Shown here piece after piece: positions 1 through 14,014 of a DNA stretch of 64,000 nt. The notes under the pieces were generated by a model. The model saw nothing but the letters and a program-made list of their open reading frames with translations, was not told where the DNA came from and ran no database searches. Origin of the DNA: Lysobacter sp. (GTDB taxonomy: Bacteria; Pseudomonadota; Gammaproteobacteria; Xanthomonadales; Xanthomonadaceae); assembly GCA_019634715.1 (NCBI GenBank), contig JAHCAU010000010.1, positions 112,432-176,431 of the forward strand, given 5' to 3'. Each line of letters starts with the position of its first letter. Positions within the stretch are counted from its first letter, which is position 1. Made by a program: the position numbers and the translations under genes.

Positions 1-2071
1 GGAAGTCGGTGGTCAGGCGCTTGGTGCGCGGCGCCGCGAACAGGGTGGTGTTCGGATCGAGCGCGGCGTAGTCGAAGATCACGCGCGCGTCGAGGAACTT
101 GCTGAACTGGTAGCGGACCTTGGTGCGCGCCTGGGTGCTGCGATAGGCGCGGCTGCCGGCGTCGTTGCCGTTGATCGCGTCCTGGGTGCGCAGGTCGGTC
201 CAGATGAACTGCTGGTTGACCTGGAACTGCGGCGTGATCTTGAAGTCGGCCGAGGTGACCAGCTGGCGCGAATCGCCGAGGAACGGATCCACGCCCGCCG
301 CCGGGAAGAAGTTCACCGCGTCGCCGTGGGTGTAGCTGACCGAGGCGCTGAGCCACTTGAACCAGTCGGAGCTCGCGGCGAGGTAGAGATTGCGCTTGCG
401 GAAATCGAAGCCCTGGTACAGCTCGTAGGATTCGATCAGGCGCGCCTCGAACGAGGTCAGGCGCCGGCCGTTGATGCGGTAGCCGGCTTCGGCGGTCCAG
501 TCCTGCAGGTCGCCGTCCTGGTTCCAGGTGCGCGATGCCCCGAACAGCGGGCCGGCGCTGACCAGCCACGGGCGTTCGCTGAACTGGTGCAGGTAGGACA
601 GCGAATGCGTGGTCTGGCGGATGTCGGTGCGCGGGATGAAGCCGAGGTCGGCGCGGAAATCCTCGCCGATGTCCAGGTATTCGCCATCGTAGTTCCATTC
701 GCGGCTCGACCGGCTGGCGGCGGCGTACAGCAGGCGATCGTCGGTGGTGAAGCCGGCGCCGTTGTCGAAACGGCTGCCGACGACCTGGCCGGTGAGCGCC
801 CAGTTGTCGGTCAGGCGCACGCGGCTGTCGAGGCTGTAGACGCGGTTCTCGACATCGCCGACGCGGCGATCGCTGAGGAACACGCCGACGTTCGACTGCT
901 TGCCGAAGTCGCGCTGCACGCGCAGCACGCCGATGTGGCCGTTGTCGTCGGTGCCGTAGGGCAGGCCCGCGGCCTCGTCGTCGATCGCCAGCGCGCCGAC
1001 GGCCCAGCGGCCGAAGCGGCCGGTGGCGCGCGCGCCGTATTCGGGGTCGACGATGCGGCGCGAGAAGAACAGCGACTGCGGGGTGCCGAAGAAGCCCGCG
1101 TTCTCGAGGAAGAACGGGCGCTTCTCGGGGAAGCGCACTTCGAAGCGCTGGTTGACGATGACCTGCGGCGAATCCGATTCGATCTCGCCGAAATCCGGGT
1201 TCACGGTCAGGTCGACGGCGAGCGCGTCGCGGATCACGAACTTGGCGTCGAGGCCGACTTCCGTCTCGGTCCTGCGGCGGATGCCGGGCACGCCGAAACG
1301 GTCGAGGCCGAGCAGTTCCTGGTTGCGGTAGGTGAGGGTGGGCGTGAGGCTGATGTTGCGGCCCGGCGAGATGCTGCTGTCGATCTCCACCGGCGCGAAC
1401 TGCTGCACGAAGCCCTGCTTGCGCTGGGTGATGTACGGCCAGTACGAGAATTCGCTGAAGCGCGGGATGATGCGGCCGATGGCCACGCCCCAGTTCTGCT
1501 TCTCGCCCGGGTGGAAGCGCAGGCTCTTGAACGGGATCTCGAAAATGGTGACGTAGCCGTCCTTGGTGATGGTGCCGTTCGACTTCCACTGCGTGTCGAA
1601 GTTGTAATCGTAACCCTGGCCTTCGGTCAGCTTGCTGTCGAGCTGCACGCCGTAGGGATTGGCCGCGAAGACGAAGGCGCGCTGGTCGTCGTCGAAGGTG
1701 TCGAGCAGGATCTGCACGCCTTCGTCGCCGAAGATGTTCTCGCGGCGGGCGATGCGCGCGCGGACCAGTTCGGGATCGTCCTTGCACACGAACACCACGT
1801 ACAGGTGGGTGTCGTCGTAGGACAGGTAGGCGCGGGTCTCCAGCGAGACGGGGTTGCCGTCGCCCGGGGATTGCTGCTTGAAATCCGAAATCTCGACGCC
1901 GTGGTCGCCCGGCAGGCCGGCGACGTAGTCGTCCAGCTTCGGGGGCGCGGAGGTGCGCGGGATCTTCAGTGCCTCCTGTGCGTGGACGTCGGCGGTGCCG
2001 AGGCTGCCCAGCGCGAGCAGGGCGGCGAGGCAGTACGAGAGGCGGCGGTAGGAGAAGCGCTTGCGTTGCAT
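1..2071 (-). CDS. Outer-membrane DUF5916 protein with N-terminal CBM9-like domain, 3' end cut by window edge
   Basis: Reading leftward from an ATG at 2071, preceded by AAAGGATT as ribosome-binding site, the frame stays open to the window edge (about 690 codons). The product starts with a signal peptide ending near 'ADVHAQE'. It continues with a CBM9-like sugar-binding domain (about residues 40-210; 'AYLSYDDTHLYVVFVC', 'DEGVQILLDTFDDD') and then a long segment of alternating aromatic/polar strands typical of a beta barrel ('NGRRLTSFEARLIESYELY', 'FSKFLDARVIFDYAAL'). This layout is that of the 'carbohydrate binding family 9 domain / DUF5916' proteins of Xanthomonadaceae, inferred to be outer-membrane barrels of unknown substrate. 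Only the last few strands are missing. It is divergent from the NRPS locus and shows no functional link to it. Confidence 0.8.
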   Translation of the reverse strand, partial: MQRKRFSYRRLSYCLAALLALGSLGTADVHAQEALKIPRTSAPPKLDDYVAGLPGDHGVEISDFKQQSPGDGNPVSLETRAYLSYDDTHLYVVFVCKDDPELVRARIARRENIFGDEGVQILLDTFDDDQRAFVFAANPYGVQLDSKLTEGQGYDYNFDTQWKSNGTITKDGYVTIFEIPFKSLRFHPGEKQNWGVAIGRIIPRFSEFSYWPYITQRKQGFVQQFAPVEIDSSISPGRNISLTPTLTYRNQELLGLDRFGVPGIRRRTETEVGLDAKFVIRDALAVDLTVNPDFGEIESDSPQVIVNQRFEVRFPEKRPFFLENAGFFGTPQSLFFSRRIVDPEYGARATGRFGRWAVGALAIDDEAAGLPYGTDDNGHIGVLRVQRDFGKQSNVGVFLSDRRVGDVENRVYSLDSRVRLTDNWALTGQVVGSRFDNGAGFTTDDRLLYAAASRSSREWNYDGEYLDIGEDFRADLGFIPRTDIRQTTHSLSYLHQFSERPWLVSAGPLFGASRTWNQDGDLQDWTAEAGYRINGRRLTSFEARLIESYELYQGFDFRKRNLYLAASSDWFKWLSASVSYTHGDAVNFFPAAGVDPFLGDSRQLVTSADFKITPQFQVNQQFIWTDLRTQDAINGNDAGSRAYRSTQARTKVRYQFSKFLDARVIFDYAALDPNTTLFAAPRTKRLTTDF

Positions 2072-2363
2072 CGAGAGAATCCTTTCGAAGGGTGGTGCGG
2101 TCGTGCGGACTGCGTGGCCGGGGGCGCGGTCGCGGCCCGGATAGGGGTGGGGAGTTCGGGGGCAAGCGACCGGCCGTGGGCCGGCGCGTGGGTGTTCTGG
2201 GGGCATGCGTCCGTCCGTGGCGCCGGTGTGGCTAGCGGCCGGGACGGCGCCGCCGTGGCGGTCCGGCGTCTTCTTCCACAGGTGCCCGCGCCGTGCGGTC
2301 TCTGGCGTGGCAGGGCCGCGTCTGGCCTGTGTCTCGGGGTGTCGCCGTTGTCATCGGTGCGCC

Positions 2364-2403
2364 TGTCCTTGACCGGTATGTCCTTGACCGGTGTGTCCTT
2401 GAG
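2364..2403. repeat. 15-base tandem repeat, two full copies plus a partial third
   Basis: The unit TGTCCTTGACCGGTA occurs at 2364-2378 and, with one change, at 2379-2393. A third copy begins at 2394 and diverges after TGTCCTTGA. Direct repeats at this spacing can be iterated regulator sites or slippage products. I cannot tell which. Confidence 0.7.
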
Positions 2404-2441
2404 GAGGTCTGCGATCGGTCTCCAGTCCCGGGACGGCACTG

Positions 2442-2459
2442 TGTCACTGATCGGTGACA
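2442..2459. promoter_or_regulatory. Operator-like dyad TGTCAC-N6-GTGACA
   Basis: Perfect six-base arms flank a six-base centre, about 200 bases before the first NRPS start and 370 bases before the divergent gene. The symmetry and 18-base size suit a dimeric regulator. It is not the CRP/Clp consensus (TGTGA-N6-TCACA), and no regulator gene lies in the locus to assign it to. Confidence 0.4.
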
Positions 2460-2540
2460 TCTGGCCGTGTCCGGGTCCCCCGGGAGGGTCCGAATGCATA
2501 CGCTGGGTAGTGGGTCAATCCGTCGATCTGTGATCGCGGC

Positions 2541-2568
2541 TTGCAGAATAAAGCGGGTGTGATAGCTT
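2541..2568 (+). promoter_or_regulatory. Possible promoter of the NRPS operon
   Basis: TTGCAG (2541-2546) is followed after 16 bases by TAGCTT (2563-2568), with an extended TGTGATAG context. The stretch 2546-2575 is locally A+T-richer than its surroundings. The next gene starts at 2642, leaving a leader of roughly 65-70 bases. The -10 match is poor, so this is only a candidate. Confidence 0.3.
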
Positions 2569-2641
2569 GTGAAGCGGGGATGAAGGAACACGCCCGGCTG
2601 TCAAGCTCCATTACGGTCGGTGTCACAGGGAAGTCAGGTAG

Positions 2642-5600
2642 ATGAACGATCTGGAACAGCGCCTCGCGGGACTCTCGCCTGAAAAGCGGGCGCTACTGCA
2701 ACAGACCGCGGCCCGAGGCCGCAGCGCACGGACCCGCATCGGCCGCGAACCCCGCCCCGAACGCATTCCGCTCACCGCCGGCCAGCGCAGGCTGTGGTGG
2801 CTCGACCGTTTCGCCCCGGGCCTGCTGGCCTACAACATGGCCAAGGGCCTGTGGCTGGAAGGGCCGCTGGATCGGGCCGCGCTGCGCGCTGCCGTGCAGT
2901 CGGCGGTCGATCGCCACGAGGTCCTGCGCACCGTCTACCGCAGCGACGCCGGCCTGGCCTGGCAGCATGTCCTGCCCGCCTGCGACCTGCCCTGGCACGA
3001 GGCCGATGCCGGTGGCGCCGACCCGGCCGAGCGCCATGCCACGGCCCTGCGCCTGGCCCGCGAAGCGGTCGCGACGCCTTTCGCGATCGAGCGCGAACCG
3101 CCAATCCGTGCACATCTCTTCCGCCTGGATCCCGACTGCCACCTGCTGGTCCTGGCCTTCCACCACATCGCCATCGACGGCTGGTCGCTGACCACGCTGG
3201 TCGACGAGGTCGCCGATGGCTACAGGCGCCGATGCGCCGGCGACGCCACCCCGCTGCCGGAGCCCGAGCTGCAGATCGCCGATGTCGCGCTGTGGCAGTC
3301 GCGCACCCAGGAGGGCGAGGGCCTCGAGCGTTCGCTGGACTTCTGGCGCCGGCATCTGGCCGATGCGCCGGCGATGCTGGATCTGCCCGGCGACCGCCCG
3401 CGTCCTGCGTTGCAGTCCTTCCGCGGCGATGTCTTCACCACCACGATGCCGGACGCCCTGCGCGAACGCGTCGACGCGTTCGCGCGCGCGCGCAGCGTCA
3501 CGCCGTCGACCGTGCTGTTCGTCGTGCTGCAGATGCTGCTGGCGCGCTGCAGCGGCCAGGACCGGGTCGTGGCGTCGATGGGCCATGCCGGTCGCAGCCG
3601 TCTGGAACTGGAACCCATGGTCGGGTTCTTCATCAACCTGCTGCCGCTCGCAGCCGATGTCGGCGACGAGCCGAGCTTCGACACGCTGCTGGCGCGCGCG
3701 CAGGCGGATCTGCTGCAGGCGCTGGAACACGCCGACGCGCCACTCGACCGCATCCTCGAAACCCTGCGCGTTTCGCGCTCGGCCAGCTACACGCCGTTCG
3801 CGCAGGTCATGTACTTCTACCAGAACTATCCCGCGCACGACGTGCATCTGCCGGGCCTGCGCAGCGATTCGCTGCACTGGTCCGAGCTGCGCCCGCCGAC
3901 CGCGCAGGGCGACCTGTCGCTGTTCGTGAACCAGCACGCGCAGGGCGAACTGATGTTCGAGTACAGCAGCGACCTCTACGAGGCGGCCACGATCCGGCGC
4001 ATGGCCGGGCATTACCTGACCCTGCTCGAGGCCGCGATCGACGCGCCGCAGCGCCCGGTGACGCAGTTGCCGCTGTTGACCGAGGCCGAAGTCGCGGCGC
4101 AGGCGCGCTGGAACGACACCGCGCGCGCGCTGCCGGACGACGCGACGATCGCGGCGCAGGTCGCGTCCCAGGTCGCGCGCACGCCGGAGGCGACGGCGCT
4201 GGTCTTCGGCGATCGCGCGATGACCTATCGCGAACTGGACGCGCGCGCGAATGCGGTCGCCCACGCGCTGTGCGGGGCCGGCGTCGGCGCGGGCGCGCTG
4301 GTCGGCCTGTACGTCGAGCGTTCACCGGCGATGCTCATCGGCCTGCTCGGCATCCTCAAGGCCGGTGGCGCCTACGTGCCGCTCGATCCGGGCTATCCGC
4401 AGGATCGCCTCGCCTACATGGTCGAACTGTCGGCCGCGCAGGTCATCGTCACCCAGCCGGAACTGCGCGACCGCCTGCCGGTCGCGGTGCCGTCGGTGGT
4501 CGAGATCGACGACACCGCTGCGCTGGATGCATCGGCATCCGCGCCGCCCGCGGGTGGCGCCGGCCCGGACGATCCGGCCTACGTGATCTTCACCTCCGGC
4601 TCCACCGGCAAGCCCAAGGGCGTCGAGATCCGCCAGCGTTCGGCGGTGAACCTGATCCGCTCGATCGCGCGCGAACCGGGCATGACCGCCGACGACACGA
4701 TCTGCGCGATCAGCACGCTGTCGTTCGACATCGCGTTGACCGAGCTGGTGGTGCCGCTGACCGTCGGCGCGCGCATCCTGCTGCTCGACCGCGACACCGT
4801 GCGCGACGGCCTGCGCCTGCGCCGCTTCATCGAAGCCGCGCGACCGACCCTGATGCAGGCCACGCCCGCGACCTGGCGCATGCTGCTCGAGGTGGGCTGG
4901 CCCGGCGACCCGGCGATGCGCATCATCTCCACCGGCGAAGCCCTGCCGCGCGAGCTGGCCGAGCGCCTGCTGCCGATGGCCCGCGAGCTGTGGAACCTCT
5001 ACGGCCCGACCGAGACCACGGTGTATTCGGCGCTGTGCCGGGTCGAGTCCGGCGACGGCCCGATCCTGGTCGGTCGCCCGGTCGACAATACGGCGATCCA
5101 CATCGTCGACCGGCGCATGCAGCGCCAGCCGGTCGGCCTGCCGGGCGAACTGCTGATCGGCGGCGATGGACTGGCCGCAGGCTATCGCGGTCGGCCGGAC
5201 CTGACCGCCGAGAAATTCATCGCCGATCCCTTCTCCTCGCAGCCGGGTGCGCGCCTGTACCGCACCGGCGACCTCGCGTTCTGGCGCGCCGACGGCACGG
5301 TGCAGGTGATCGGCCGCATCGACCACCAGATCAAGCTGCGCGGTTTCCGCATCGAACTGGGCGAGATCGAAAGCGTGCTCGCGCAGTGGCCGGGCATGCG
5401 CCAGGTCGTGGTGCACTGCCGCGAGGACGTGCCCGGCGATCGCCGCCTAGTGGCGTACTACGTCTGCGACGGCGAAGGCGACACGCCCGACGCGGCCGCG
5501 CTGCGCGCGCACCTGGGGCGCGCGCTGCCCGAGTACATGGTACCGGCGGCGTTCGTGGCGCTGGAGGCGTTCCCGCTGACGCCCAACGGCAAGATCGACC

Positions 5601-5989
5601 GTGGCGCGCTGCCGCCGCCGGGCCTGGCGGCCGGGCAGGACGAAGCGCTGGCGCCGCGCACGCCGGAAGAGGCTTTCCTGGCGTCTCTGTGGAAGGAACT
5701 GCTCGCGCTGCCCGCCGTGGACGTGCGCGCCGGTTTCTTCGACCTGGGCGGACATTCGGTGCTCGCCACGCGGATGCTGTCGCGGGTCGGACACGAATAC
5801 GGGATCGAATTGCCGCTGCGCGCGCTGTTCGAGTCGCCGAGCCTGGAAGGCCTGGCGCAGCGCATCGTCGCGGCGTGCGAGGAAGAAGACCGCAAGCACA
5901 TGGAAGCGCTGCTCATGGAGTTCGAGAACCTCAGCGAGGACGAGGTTGCGCGGAGGTTGTCGGAACACACAGGAGCAGGGGAAGCATGA
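2642..5989 (+). CDS. Non-ribosomal peptide synthetase, module 1 (C-A-T)
   Basis: 1115 residues forming one complete elongation-type module. The condensation domain carries HHIAIDGWS at residues 174-182. The adenylation domain has the ATP-binding core FTSGSTGKPKG near 650, YGPTETT, KLRGFRIELGEIE and the terminal lysine motif NGKIDR. The carrier domain has LGGHS with the phosphopantetheine serine near 1039. My manual alignment to GrsA gives the specificity code D-I-T-Q-I-T-L-V-Y-K, which I cannot assign. As first protein of the line it begins with a C domain, so the chain may start from an acyl donor, as in lipopeptides, or from another loaded acid. The N-terminus (RLAGLSPEKRALL) and acidic C-terminal helix (ENLSEDEVARRL) look like docking segments. 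The stop overlaps the next gene by ATGA, so translation is coupled. Confidence 0.95.
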   Translation: MNDLEQRLAGLSPEKRALLQQTAARGRSARTRIGREPRPERIPLTAGQRRLWWLDRFAPGLLAYNMAKGLWLEGPLDRAALRAAVQSAVDRHEVLRTVYRSDAGLAWQHVLPACDLPWHEADAGGADPAERHATALRLAREAVATPFAIEREPPIRAHLFRLDPDCHLLVLAFHHIAIDGWSLTTLVDEVADGYRRRCAGDATPLPEPELQIADVALWQSRTQEGEGLERSLDFWRRHLADAPAMLDLPGDRPRPALQSFRGDVFTTTMPDALRERVDAFARARSVTPSTVLFVVLQMLLARCSGQDRVVASMGHAGRSRLELEPMVGFFINLLPLAADVGDEPSFDTLLARAQADLLQALEHADAPLDRILETLRVSRSASYTPFAQVMYFYQNYPAHDVHLPGLRSDSLHWSELRPPTAQGDLSLFVNQHAQGELMFEYSSDLYEAATIRRMAGHYLTLLEAAIDAPQRPVTQLPLLTEAEVAAQARWNDTARALPDDATIAAQVASQVARTPEATALVFGDRAMTYRELDARANAVAHALCGAGVGAGALVGLYVERSPAMLIGLLGILKAGGAYVPLDPGYPQDRLAYMVELSAAQVIVTQPELRDRLPVAVPSVVEIDDTAALDASASAPPAGGAGPDDPAYVIFTSGSTGKPKGVEIRQRSAVNLIRSIAREPGMTADDTICAISTLSFDIALTELVVPLTVGARILLLDRDTVRDGLRLRRFIEAARPTLMQATPATWRMLLEVGWPGDPAMRIISTGEALPRELAERLLPMARELWNLYGPTETTVYSALCRVESGDGPILVGRPVDNTAIHIVDRRMQRQPVGLPGELLIGGDGLAAGYRGRPDLTAEKFIADPFSSQPGARLYRTGDLAFWRADGTVQVIGRIDHQIKLRGFRIELGEIESVLAQWPGMRQVVVHCREDVPGDRRLVAYYVCDGEGDTPDAAALRAHLGRALPEYMVPAAFVALEAFPLTPNGKIDRGALPPPGLAAGQDEALAPRTPEEAFLASLWKELLALPAVDVRAGFFDLGGHSVLATRMLSRVGHEYGIELPLRALFESPSLEGLAQRIVAACEEEDRKHMEALLMEFENLSEDEVARRLSEHTGAGEA

Positions 5990-8900
5990 GCGAACTTGAT
6001 CGGCGTCTGTCCGGCCTGTCGGCCGAGAAGCGTGCGTTGTTGATGCAGCAGCTGGCCCGCCGCAGCGGCGCGGACACCCAGCAGGAGATCGGCCGCAGGC
6101 CGCGTCCGGAGCGGTTGCCGCTGTCTTCGGCGCAGCAGCGGCTGTGGATCCTCGACCGCCTCGATCCGGGAAACAGCGTCTACAACGTCACCGCATTGAC
6201 GCGCCTGACCGGGCAGCTCGACGCCGACGCGCTCGAGCGCACGCTCGGCGAGATCGTGCGCCGCCACGAAAGCCTGCGCACGGTGTTCGTGCAGGATGCG
6301 GAAGGACCGATGCAGCGGATCCTGCCGCCAGCGCCGATGCGCCTGATCCACCACGACCTGACCGGCGTGCCGGCCGAGGCGCGGGAAGGGGCCGCACGGA
6401 GCCTGGTGAGGGAAGACGCGAGCGCGCCGTTCGACCTCGAACGCGGTCCGATGCTGCGCGCGCAGCTGATCCGGATGGCCGAAGACGCGTGGCTGCTGTC
6501 GCTGAGCGCGCACCACATCGCGATCGACGGCTGGTCGGTCAGCGTGATCTTCCGCGAGCTGAGTGCGCTGTATCCGGCCTTCCTCGACGGGAAACCCTCG
6601 CCGCTGCCGGACCTGCCGCTGCAGTACGTCGACTACACGCTGTGGCAGCGCGACGAAGCCGATGGTTCGGCGATGCGCGCGCACCTCGACTACTGGACCG
6701 GGCGTTTCCGTGCGCTGCCGCCGGTGCTGGACATCCCCGCGGACCGGCCGCGTCCACCGGTGCAGAGCTATCGCGGCGATGTCCATCTGCACCTGCTGCC
6801 GGCACCGCTGCTGGAAGGCATCCGCCAGCTGTCGCGCCAGGAAGGCGCCACGCCCTTCATGGTGTTCCTCGCCGCCTTCCAGACCCTGCTGTACCGCTAT
6901 TCGGGGCTGGATGACATCGTCGTCGGCGTCGGCAACGCCAACCGTCCGCGCCGCGAACTGGAAGCGCTGGTCGGCTTCTTCATCAACACCCTGCCGATGC
7001 GCGCCGACCTGTCGGGCAATCCGACGTTCCGCGAGCTGCTGGCACAGGTGCGCACGACCACGCTGGACAGCTACGCGCATCAGGACCTGCCGTTCGAGCG
7101 CCTGCTCGAATCGGTCAACGTCGAGCGCCGGCTGAGCCACAACCCGCTGTTCCAGACGATGGTGTTCTACCAGAACTTCCCGGAGTCCAGGCTCCACCTG
7201 CCGGGATTGACGCTGGAGAACGTGCCCGTCGAGAACGCGCATTCGGGCACCGCGCGCGCCGACCTGTCGATCTTCGCCAGCGAGCACGCCGACGGCCTGC
7301 GCATGCTGCTGGAGTACGCGACCGACCTGTTCGATGCCGGGACCATGCAGGCCTTCGCGCGCCACATGGAGACGCTGCTCGCGGCCGCGGTCGCCGATCC
7401 CGCCAGGCGCATCGCCGAGATCGACATCCTGCCTGCGGACGAACGCCGCAGGATGCTGGTCGAATGGAACGACACCGCGCGCGCGCTGCCGGAACAGGCG
7501 ACGCTGCATGGGTTGTTCGAGGCCCAGGCCGCGCGGACGCCGCAGGCGGTGGCGGTGGTGCAGGGCGACAGCGCCGTGCGCTACGACGCGCTCGATGCGC
7601 AGGCCGAGGCCGTGGCCGCGCGCCTGCGCGCGCAGGGCGTCGGGCGGGGCGCGATGGTCGGCCTCTATCTCGAGCGCACGCCGCGCATGCTCGCGGCGCT
7701 GCTGGGCGTGCTCAAGTCGGGCGCGGCCTACGTGCCGCTGGATCCCGGTTTCCCGCGCGAACGCATCGCCTGCATGCTGGAAGACGCCGCCGCGCCGGTG
7801 GTGATCGCCGACGACGCGATCGCAGCGCAGCTGCCGTCCGGTGCGCACGCGCTGCTGCGCATCGAGGACATCCTCGACGGCGCGGCTGGTGGCGCCGATG
7901 CCGGCGCCGCTGTCGTTGCCTCGGCGGACGCGGGCGCGGACGACACCGCCTACGTGCTGTTCACCTCGGGTTCGACCGGTCGCCCGAAGGGCGTGCGCGT
8001 GCCGCATCGCGCCGCGGTGAATTTCCTGGCATCGATGGCGCGCGCGCCCGGCCTCGGACCGGACGACACGCTGTGCGCGATCACCACGCTGTCCTTCGAC
8101 ATCGCGCTGCTGGAGCTGATGCTGCCGCTGACCGTCGGCGCGCGCGTGGCCCTGGCCGACCGCGCCACCGCCAGCGAGGGCGAGGCGCTCGCGCGCCTGC
8201 TCGACGCCGTCGAAGCGACGGTGATGCAGGCCACGCCGGCGACCTGGCGCATGCTGCTCGACGCCGGCTGGCGCGGGCGCCCGGGCATGCGCCTGCTCTG
8301 CGGCGGCGAGGCGTTGCCGCGCGAACTGGCCGACCGCCTGCTCGGCTGCGGCAGCGAACTGTGGAACGTCTACGGCCCGACCGAAACCACGGTCTGGTCG
8401 ACGATCGAACGCGTGCAGCCGGGCGAGGGCGCGATCAGCATCGGCCGGCCGATCGACAACACCTCGGTCTACGTCGTCGATGCGCGGATGCAGCCGGTGC
8501 CCGCCGGCGTGCCCGGCGAACTGCTGATCGGCGGCCTCGGCGTCGCCCAGGGCTACCTCGACCGCCCGGAGCTCACGGCCGAGAAATTCGTCGACGACCC
8601 CTTCGGCGCGCTCGCCGGCGGCCGCCTGTACCGCACCGGCGACCTCGCGCGCTGGCGTCGCGACGGCACGCTCGAGGTCATCGGCCGCATCGACCATCAG
8701 GTCAAGCTGCGCGGCTTCCGCATCGAACTGGGCGAGATCGAGTCGGTATTGCTGGTGCGCGACGACGTGGCCGAGGCCGTCGTCGTCTGCCGCGAGGATC
8801 GCCCGGGCGACAAGCGTCTGGTCGCCTACGTGGTGCCGGCCGCGGGCGAGGCGAGCGCGATCGACATCGCGGCGCTGCGCGCGACCGCGCGCGAGCGGCT

Positions 8901-9348
8901 GCCGGAATACATGGTGCCGTCGGCCTGGGTGCTGCTCGACCGCATGCCGCTGACGCCCAACGGCAAGGTCGATCGCCGCGCGCTGCCGGTGCCGGAAGGC
9001 GACGACGCGGCGGCCGAGGCCTACGTCGCGCCGGTCACGCCGGAGGAGATCGCCCTGGCCGAGATGTGGGCCGAGGTGCTGGGCAAGCCGCGCGTGGGCC
9101 TGCACGACAACTTCTTCGACCTCGGCGGACATTCGCTGCTCGCCAACCAGCTGGTCTCGCGCATGCAGAAGCGCTTCGGCGGCGACATCGGCCTGCGCAT
9201 GGTGTTCGAGGCGCCGACGGTCGCCCAGTTCGCCGGGAAGCTGCTCGAGATGCGCCTGGGCAGCGTCGACGAGGCCGCGCTGGCCGGCATGCTCGACCAG
9301 CTCGAAGGCCTGTCCGAGGCCGACATCCTCGCGATGCTCGACGGCTGA
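5986..9348 (+). CDS. Non-ribosomal peptide synthetase, module 2 (C-A-T), predicted glycine
   Basis: 1120 residues, again one C-A-T module. The start at 5986 overlaps the previous stop (ATGA) and has AGGAGCAGGGG just upstream. The condensation motif HHIAIDGWS is at about 176-184, the adenylation core FTSGSTGRPKG near 659, and the carrier LGGHS serine near 1050. Manual extraction of the binding-pocket code gives D-I-L-Q-L-G-V-V-W-K. The known glycine code is D-I-L-Q-L-G-L-I-W-K, so eight of ten positions match and the other two are conservative changes; glycine is the best prediction. No epimerisation or methylation domain is present. The N-terminus (RLSGLSAEKRALL) and C-terminus (LEGLSEADILAML) repeat the docking-like pattern of module 1. 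A 76-base gap separates it from module 3. Confidence 0.95.
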   Translation: MSELDRRLSGLSAEKRALLMQQLARRSGADTQQEIGRRPRPERLPLSSAQQRLWILDRLDPGNSVYNVTALTRLTGQLDADALERTLGEIVRRHESLRTVFVQDAEGPMQRILPPAPMRLIHHDLTGVPAEAREGAARSLVREDASAPFDLERGPMLRAQLIRMAEDAWLLSLSAHHIAIDGWSVSVIFRELSALYPAFLDGKPSPLPDLPLQYVDYTLWQRDEADGSAMRAHLDYWTGRFRALPPVLDIPADRPRPPVQSYRGDVHLHLLPAPLLEGIRQLSRQEGATPFMVFLAAFQTLLYRYSGLDDIVVGVGNANRPRRELEALVGFFINTLPMRADLSGNPTFRELLAQVRTTTLDSYAHQDLPFERLLESVNVERRLSHNPLFQTMVFYQNFPESRLHLPGLTLENVPVENAHSGTARADLSIFASEHADGLRMLLEYATDLFDAGTMQAFARHMETLLAAAVADPARRIAEIDILPADERRRMLVEWNDTARALPEQATLHGLFEAQAARTPQAVAVVQGDSAVRYDALDAQAEAVAARLRAQGVGRGAMVGLYLERTPRMLAALLGVLKSGAAYVPLDPGFPRERIACMLEDAAAPVVIADDAIAAQLPSGAHALLRIEDILDGAAGGADAGAAVVASADAGADDTAYVLFTSGSTGRPKGVRVPHRAAVNFLASMARAPGLGPDDTLCAITTLSFDIALLELMLPLTVGARVALADRATASEGEALARLLDAVEATVMQATPATWRMLLDAGWRGRPGMRLLCGGEALPRELADRLLGCGSELWNVYGPTETTVWSTIERVQPGEGAISIGRPIDNTSVYVVDARMQPVPAGVPGELLIGGLGVAQGYLDRPELTAEKFVDDPFGALAGGRLYRTGDLARWRRDGTLEVIGRIDHQVKLRGFRIELGEIESVLLVRDDVAEAVVVCREDRPGDKRLVAYVVPAAGEASAIDIAALRATARERLPEYMVPSAWVLLDRMPLTPNGKVDRRALPVPEGDDAAAEAYVAPVTPEEIALAEMWAEVLGKPRVGLHDNFFDLGGHSLLANQLVSRMQKRFGGDIGLRMVFEAPTVAQFAGKLLEMRLGSVDEAALAGMLDQLEGLSEADILAMLDG

Positions 9349-9424
9349 TCGCCGTCGCCGCACGCCACCCGCCAGAGTCCACGCGACCAGACCCGATCGA
9401 TACGCTGCAGGAGATCCGCACGAC

Positions 9425-14010
<4,586 letters not shown>

Positions 14011-14014
<4 letters not shown>

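Larger units (their letters stand above)
2072..2641. other. 570-base intergenic region upstream of the NRPS locus
   Basis: There is no convincing gene here. Short open frames exist, but none has a ribosome-binding site or recognisable product. The region holds a 15-base tandem repeat (2364-2403), an 18-base dyad (2442-2459) and a promoter-like sequence (2541-2568), listed separately. Promoters for both divergent genes must lie here, and the length fits a regulated biosynthetic locus. Confidence 0.6.

Noticed and set aside
1..2071. TonB-dependent receptor
   Set aside because: The protein is barrel-like but has no plug domain or TonB box, and its N-terminal half is CBM9-like, so DUF5916 fits better.
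326..2533. Plus-strand open frame opposite the DUF5916 gene
   Set aside because: The minus strand gives a signal peptide, ribosome-binding site and a recognisable CBM9/beta-barrel protein. The plus-strand translation is Val/Ala/Glu-biased nonsense.
2232..2626. Small open frames in the NRPS upstream region
   Set aside because: They overlap one another on both strands, lack ribosome-binding sites, and show no hydrophobic or conserved pattern.
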